Source of the DNA: Rhodospirillales bacterium
GTDB lineage: Bacteria > Pseudomonadota > Alphaproteobacteria > Reyranellales > Reyranellaceae
Reading direction: 5' to 3'
Assembly (NCBI GenBank): GCA_009377525.1
Contig: WHTW01000011.1
Span: forward strand, 1 to 64,000
DNA length: 64,000 nt
Below, in pieces: positions 61,899 to 64,000 of this stretch. How positions within the stretch are numbered: position 1 is the stretch's first letter; every line of letters begins with the position of its first letter. The position numbers and the translations under genes were made by a program. The notes below the pieces were generated by a model, which saw only the letters and a program-made list of their open reading frames with translations, did not search any database and was not told the DNA's origin.

Positions 61899-62888
61899 CT
61901 ATTTCTTCGGCGCCTCGACGTGGCCACCAAAACCCAATCGCATGGCCGACAGCACCTTCTCAGCGAAGGTGTGCTGCTGGCGCGAGCGGAACCGCACGAA
62001 CAGCGAGGCCGCCAGCACGTCGGCCGGCACAGCTTCCTCGATGGCGGCCTCGATCGTCCAGCGTCCTTCGCCGCTGTCCTCGACATGGCCGGAGAAGCCT
62101 TCCAGGTGGCCGTCCTTGGCCAGCGCACTGGCGGTGAGGTCGAGCAGCCAGGACGTCACAACGCTGCCCCGCCGCCACACTTCGGCGACGTCGGCGAGGT
62201 TCAGGTCGTAGCGCTCGTCCGCCGGCAGCTTCTCCGACGCACGATGGCGCATGATGTCGAAGCCTTCGGCGAAGGCCTGCATCATGCCGTACTCGATGCC
62301 GTTATGGATCATTTTCACGAAGTGTCCGGCGCCGACCGGACCGGCATGCAGGTAACCCTGCTCGGCGCGCGGATCGAGCTTCTTCTCCCCTTCGCGCTCC
62401 TTGGTGCGCTCGATCGTGCCCACCCCCGGCGCCAGCGCAGAGAAGATCGGATCGAGCCGCTTCACCACGTCGGCATCGCCGCCGATCATCAGGCAGTAGC
62501 CGCGCTGCAGGCCCCACACGCCGCCCGACGTGCCGACGTCGAGATATTTTATGCCCTTGGGTGCCAGCTCACGGGCGCGGCGAACGTCGTCTTTGAAGTT
62601 GGTGTTGCCGCCGTCGATGATGACGTCGCCTGACTTCATCAGACCGGCGAGCTGAGCAATCGTCTGCTCGGTGATCTTGCCGGCGGGCAGCATCACCCAC
62701 ACGGTGCGCGGCGCCTGCAGGGCCTCGACCAGGGCGGACACGGACCCGGCCGCGGTCGCGCCCTCCTTGGCCAGCGCCGCGCCGGGGGCGGGGTCGGCGT
62801 CGTAGACCACGCAAGCATGGCCTGCGCGCGCGAGACGCCGCACGATGTTGCCGCCCATCCGTCCGAGGCCAATGACACCGATCTGCAT
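61899..62888 (-). CDS. gnd: 6-phosphogluconate dehydrogenase, decarboxylating (short type)
   Basis: A 329-residue enzyme of the short, tetrameric Gnd class that converts 6-phosphogluconate to ribulose 5-phosphate and CO2. It has an N-terminal Rossmann motif [20 protein letters not shown], then [40 protein letters not shown] and the catalytic Lys/Asn in [20 protein letters not shown]. The GLGRMG start with an acidic residue after the next strand (VVYDAD) favours NAD+. It probably completes the Fgd-derived oxidative pentose phosphate branch, with gluconokinase at 51741 feeding the same pool. Confidence 0.92.
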   Translation of the reverse strand: MQIGVIGLGRMGGNIVRRLARAGHACVVYDADPAPGAALAKEGATAAGSVSALVEALQAPRTVWVMLPAGKITEQTIAQLAGLMKSGDVIIDGGNTNFKDDVRRARELAPKGIKYLDVGTSGGVWGLQRGYCLMIGGDADVVKRLDPIFSALAPGVGTIERTKEREGEKKLDPRAEQGYLHAGPVGAGHFVKMIHNGIEYGMMQAFAEGFDIMRHRASEKLPADERYDLNLADVAEVWRRGSVVTSWLLDLTASALAKDGHLEGFSGHVEDSGEGRWTIEAAIEEAVPADVLAASLFVRFRSRQQHTFAEKVLSAMRLGFGGHVEAPKK

Positions 62889-62910
62889 ATGCCGTCCGTC
62901 CCCCCGGTGT

Positions 62911-62929
62911 CCGGGGGTCGGACCCCCGG
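62911..62929. terminator. GC-rich hairpin after the binding-protein gene
   Basis: CCGGGGGTC (62911-62919) and GACCCCCGG (62921-62929) are perfect complements just past the stop of the leftward gene. There is no clear T-run, so termination is only possible, not certain. Confidence 0.35.
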
Positions 62930-62930
62930 G

Positions 62931-64000
62931 TTATTTCACCTCAACGATGTCGGCCACGCCGACTTTCTTGTCCAGCACCGTTTGCAGGACGACGAAGCGT
63001 CCCGCGGAATTGTGGTCGTCGAAGGTTACGGTTTTGCCCATGACGTTGACGAAGGTCATCTTCTTGATGGCGTCCTTGATCTTCTCGCCGTCGGTGCAGT
63101 TACAGTCCTTGATCGCCTGGGCGATGATGCGGATGGCGTCGTAGCCGCCCCAGGTCTGCAGGTAGGGCTCGGACTTGTACTTTGCCTTGATCTTCTCGAC
63201 GAAGGCCTTGTTGGACGGCGAATCGATGGTGGCGTTGTAGGTCCAGGCGCTGATCGACTTCTCCATGCCGCCGGCTTCGATGATCGGCGTGTTGCGTCCG
63301 CCCAGCTCGATGCGGCCGGTGTACGGGATGCGCACGCCGAGCTGCATGGCCTGGCGCAGGAAGTTGATGGAATCGCCGCCGACCTGGAAGGTGGCGATGG
63401 CGTCGGGCCGCCGCTCCTGCAGGCGCGTCAGGATGCTGGTGAAGTCCGGCGCGTTCTGCGGATGGAAGTCGGTCGACACCACGGTGACGCCCGCCTTGTC
63501 GGCCACCGCCTTGAAGGCGTCGGCGCCGCCGCGGCCGAAGTCGGTGTCCTCGCCGACGATGGCCACGGTCTTGAACGCCTTCTTGTTGCCGAGATGGATG
63601 CCCAGCGCCTCCATCATGGCCTGGTCCGACGGGCTGATACGGAACGAGTATTCGTTGCGCCCCGGACCGGCCAGTGCGGTGATCTGCGGGTTGGAGGCGA
63701 TGCCGGTCACCATCGGGATCTTGGCGTCGGCCACGATCTTCATGCTGGCGAGATGGGCCGAGCTGCAATGCGCGCCCTCGATCGCCACAACCTTGGCCTC
63801 GACCAGCTTGTTGGCGACGTTGACCGCCTCCGAGGGATTGCACTTGTTGTCGAGCACCATCAGCTCGAGCTTGCGGCCGCCCAAAAGGCCGCCGGCGGCG
63901 TTGATCTCCTCGACCGCGAGATTGACGCCCCACATTTCCCATTCCGACGCCACCGCGGCGACGCCGGTCTGCGGCGTCGACACGCCGATCACGATCGGCT
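62931..64000 (-). CDS. Liv-type ABC substrate-binding protein (partial)
   Basis: A C-terminal 355 or more residues of a Leu/Ile/Val-type binding protein; the start and signal peptide lie beyond the window end. Visible parts are VIGVSTPQTGVAAVASEWEM, GVNLAVEEINAAGGLLGGRK, VNVANKLVEAKVVAIEGAHC and VAIVGEDTDFGRGGADAFKA. A Cys pair (KDCNCTDGE) lies near the end. It is the last gene of whatever transport operon continues to the right. A GC-rich hairpin (CCGGGGGTC / GACCCCCGG, 62911-62929) follows its stop. Confidence 0.9.
   Translation of the reverse strand, partial: PIVIGVSTPQTGVAAVASEWEMWGVNLAVEEINAAGGLLGGRKLELMVLDNKCNPSEAVNVANKLVEAKVVAIEGAHCSSAHLASMKIVADAKIPMVTGIASNPQITALAGPGRNEYSFRISPSDQAMMEALGIHLGNKKAFKTVAIVGEDTDFGRGGADAFKAVADKAGVTVVSTDFHPQNAPDFTSILTRLQERRPDAIATFQVGGDSINFLRQAMQLGVRIPYTGRIELGGRNTPIIEAGGMEKSISAWTYNATIDSPSNKAFVEKIKAKYKSEPYLQTWGGYDAIRIIAQAIKDCNCTDGEKIKDAIKKMTFVNVMGKTVTFDDHNSAGRFVVLQTVLDKKVGVADIVEVK

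Overview
The window is GC-rich, densely packed DNA. Its gene content (TRAP, Dpp-type and Liv-type transporters, CaiB/BaiF CoA transferases, many luciferase-like oxidoreductases, a FecIRA iron-type module, rhizobial-style palindromic repeats) points to a soil or freshwater alphaproteobacterium, perhaps related to Reyranella or Bradyrhizobium. The taxon is an inference from gene content; no rRNA is present. No CRISPR array was seen.

Region 1 (about 0.6-17.5 kb) is a tRNA-Ser genomic island. A complete tRNA-Ser(GGA) at 633-722 has its last 25 bases repeated exactly at 17452-17476. Between these copies lie a large serine integrase whose last 30 codons are the antisense of the tRNA, a small companion gene broken by an in-frame TGA, a HigBA toxin-antitoxin pair, a small protein next to a PD-(D/E)XK-like protein, a relaxase fragment, a TOTE-type primase-helicase conflict protein, an HxlR/RibD pair, and a metabolic operon (CoA transferase, substrate-binding protein, LLM monooxygenase, ABC ATPase and permease, then a cut-off SDR) with a divergent LysR regulator. 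A decayed tyrosine-integrase fragment sits next to the distal att copy.

Region 2 (17.5-24.3 kb) holds VapBC, a SWIM protein/SNF2 helicase pair, an IS21 relic, an HNH protein, a frameshifted DUF6559-like gene and a DUF1062 gene. A 47-bp repeat occurs five times, always in the same orientation, between 8 and 23 kb, inside and outside the island.

Region 3 (24.3-36.7 kb) carries a gamma-glutamyltransferase and PPOX flavoprotein pair, a sigma factor-FecR-TonB-receptor-DUF4198 module, a patch of three gene fragments, two strong palindromes, a TonB protein, an MFS transporter and an aldo/keto reductase.

Region 4 (36.8-51.6 kb) is transport. A Dpp-type ABC operon has a complete TRAP transporter placed between its two ATPase genes and ends in a CoA transferase. 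A Liv-type system with a fused permease-ATPase follows.

Region 5 (51.7-62.9 kb) is the most notable: a compact coenzyme F420 locus. It has an actinobacterial-type F420-dependent glucose-6-phosphate dehydrogenase (fgd), cofE, cofD, cofC and the fused FO synthase fbiC, followed by four luciferase-like F420-type oxidoreductases. Gluconokinase and 6-phosphogluconate dehydrogenase flank it, which suggests that F420H2 is regenerated from sugar phosphate metabolism. The window ends inside another Liv-type binding protein. Gene junctions from 36.7 to 59.2 kb carry long palindromes, two of which supply the C-terminal codons of neighbouring genes.
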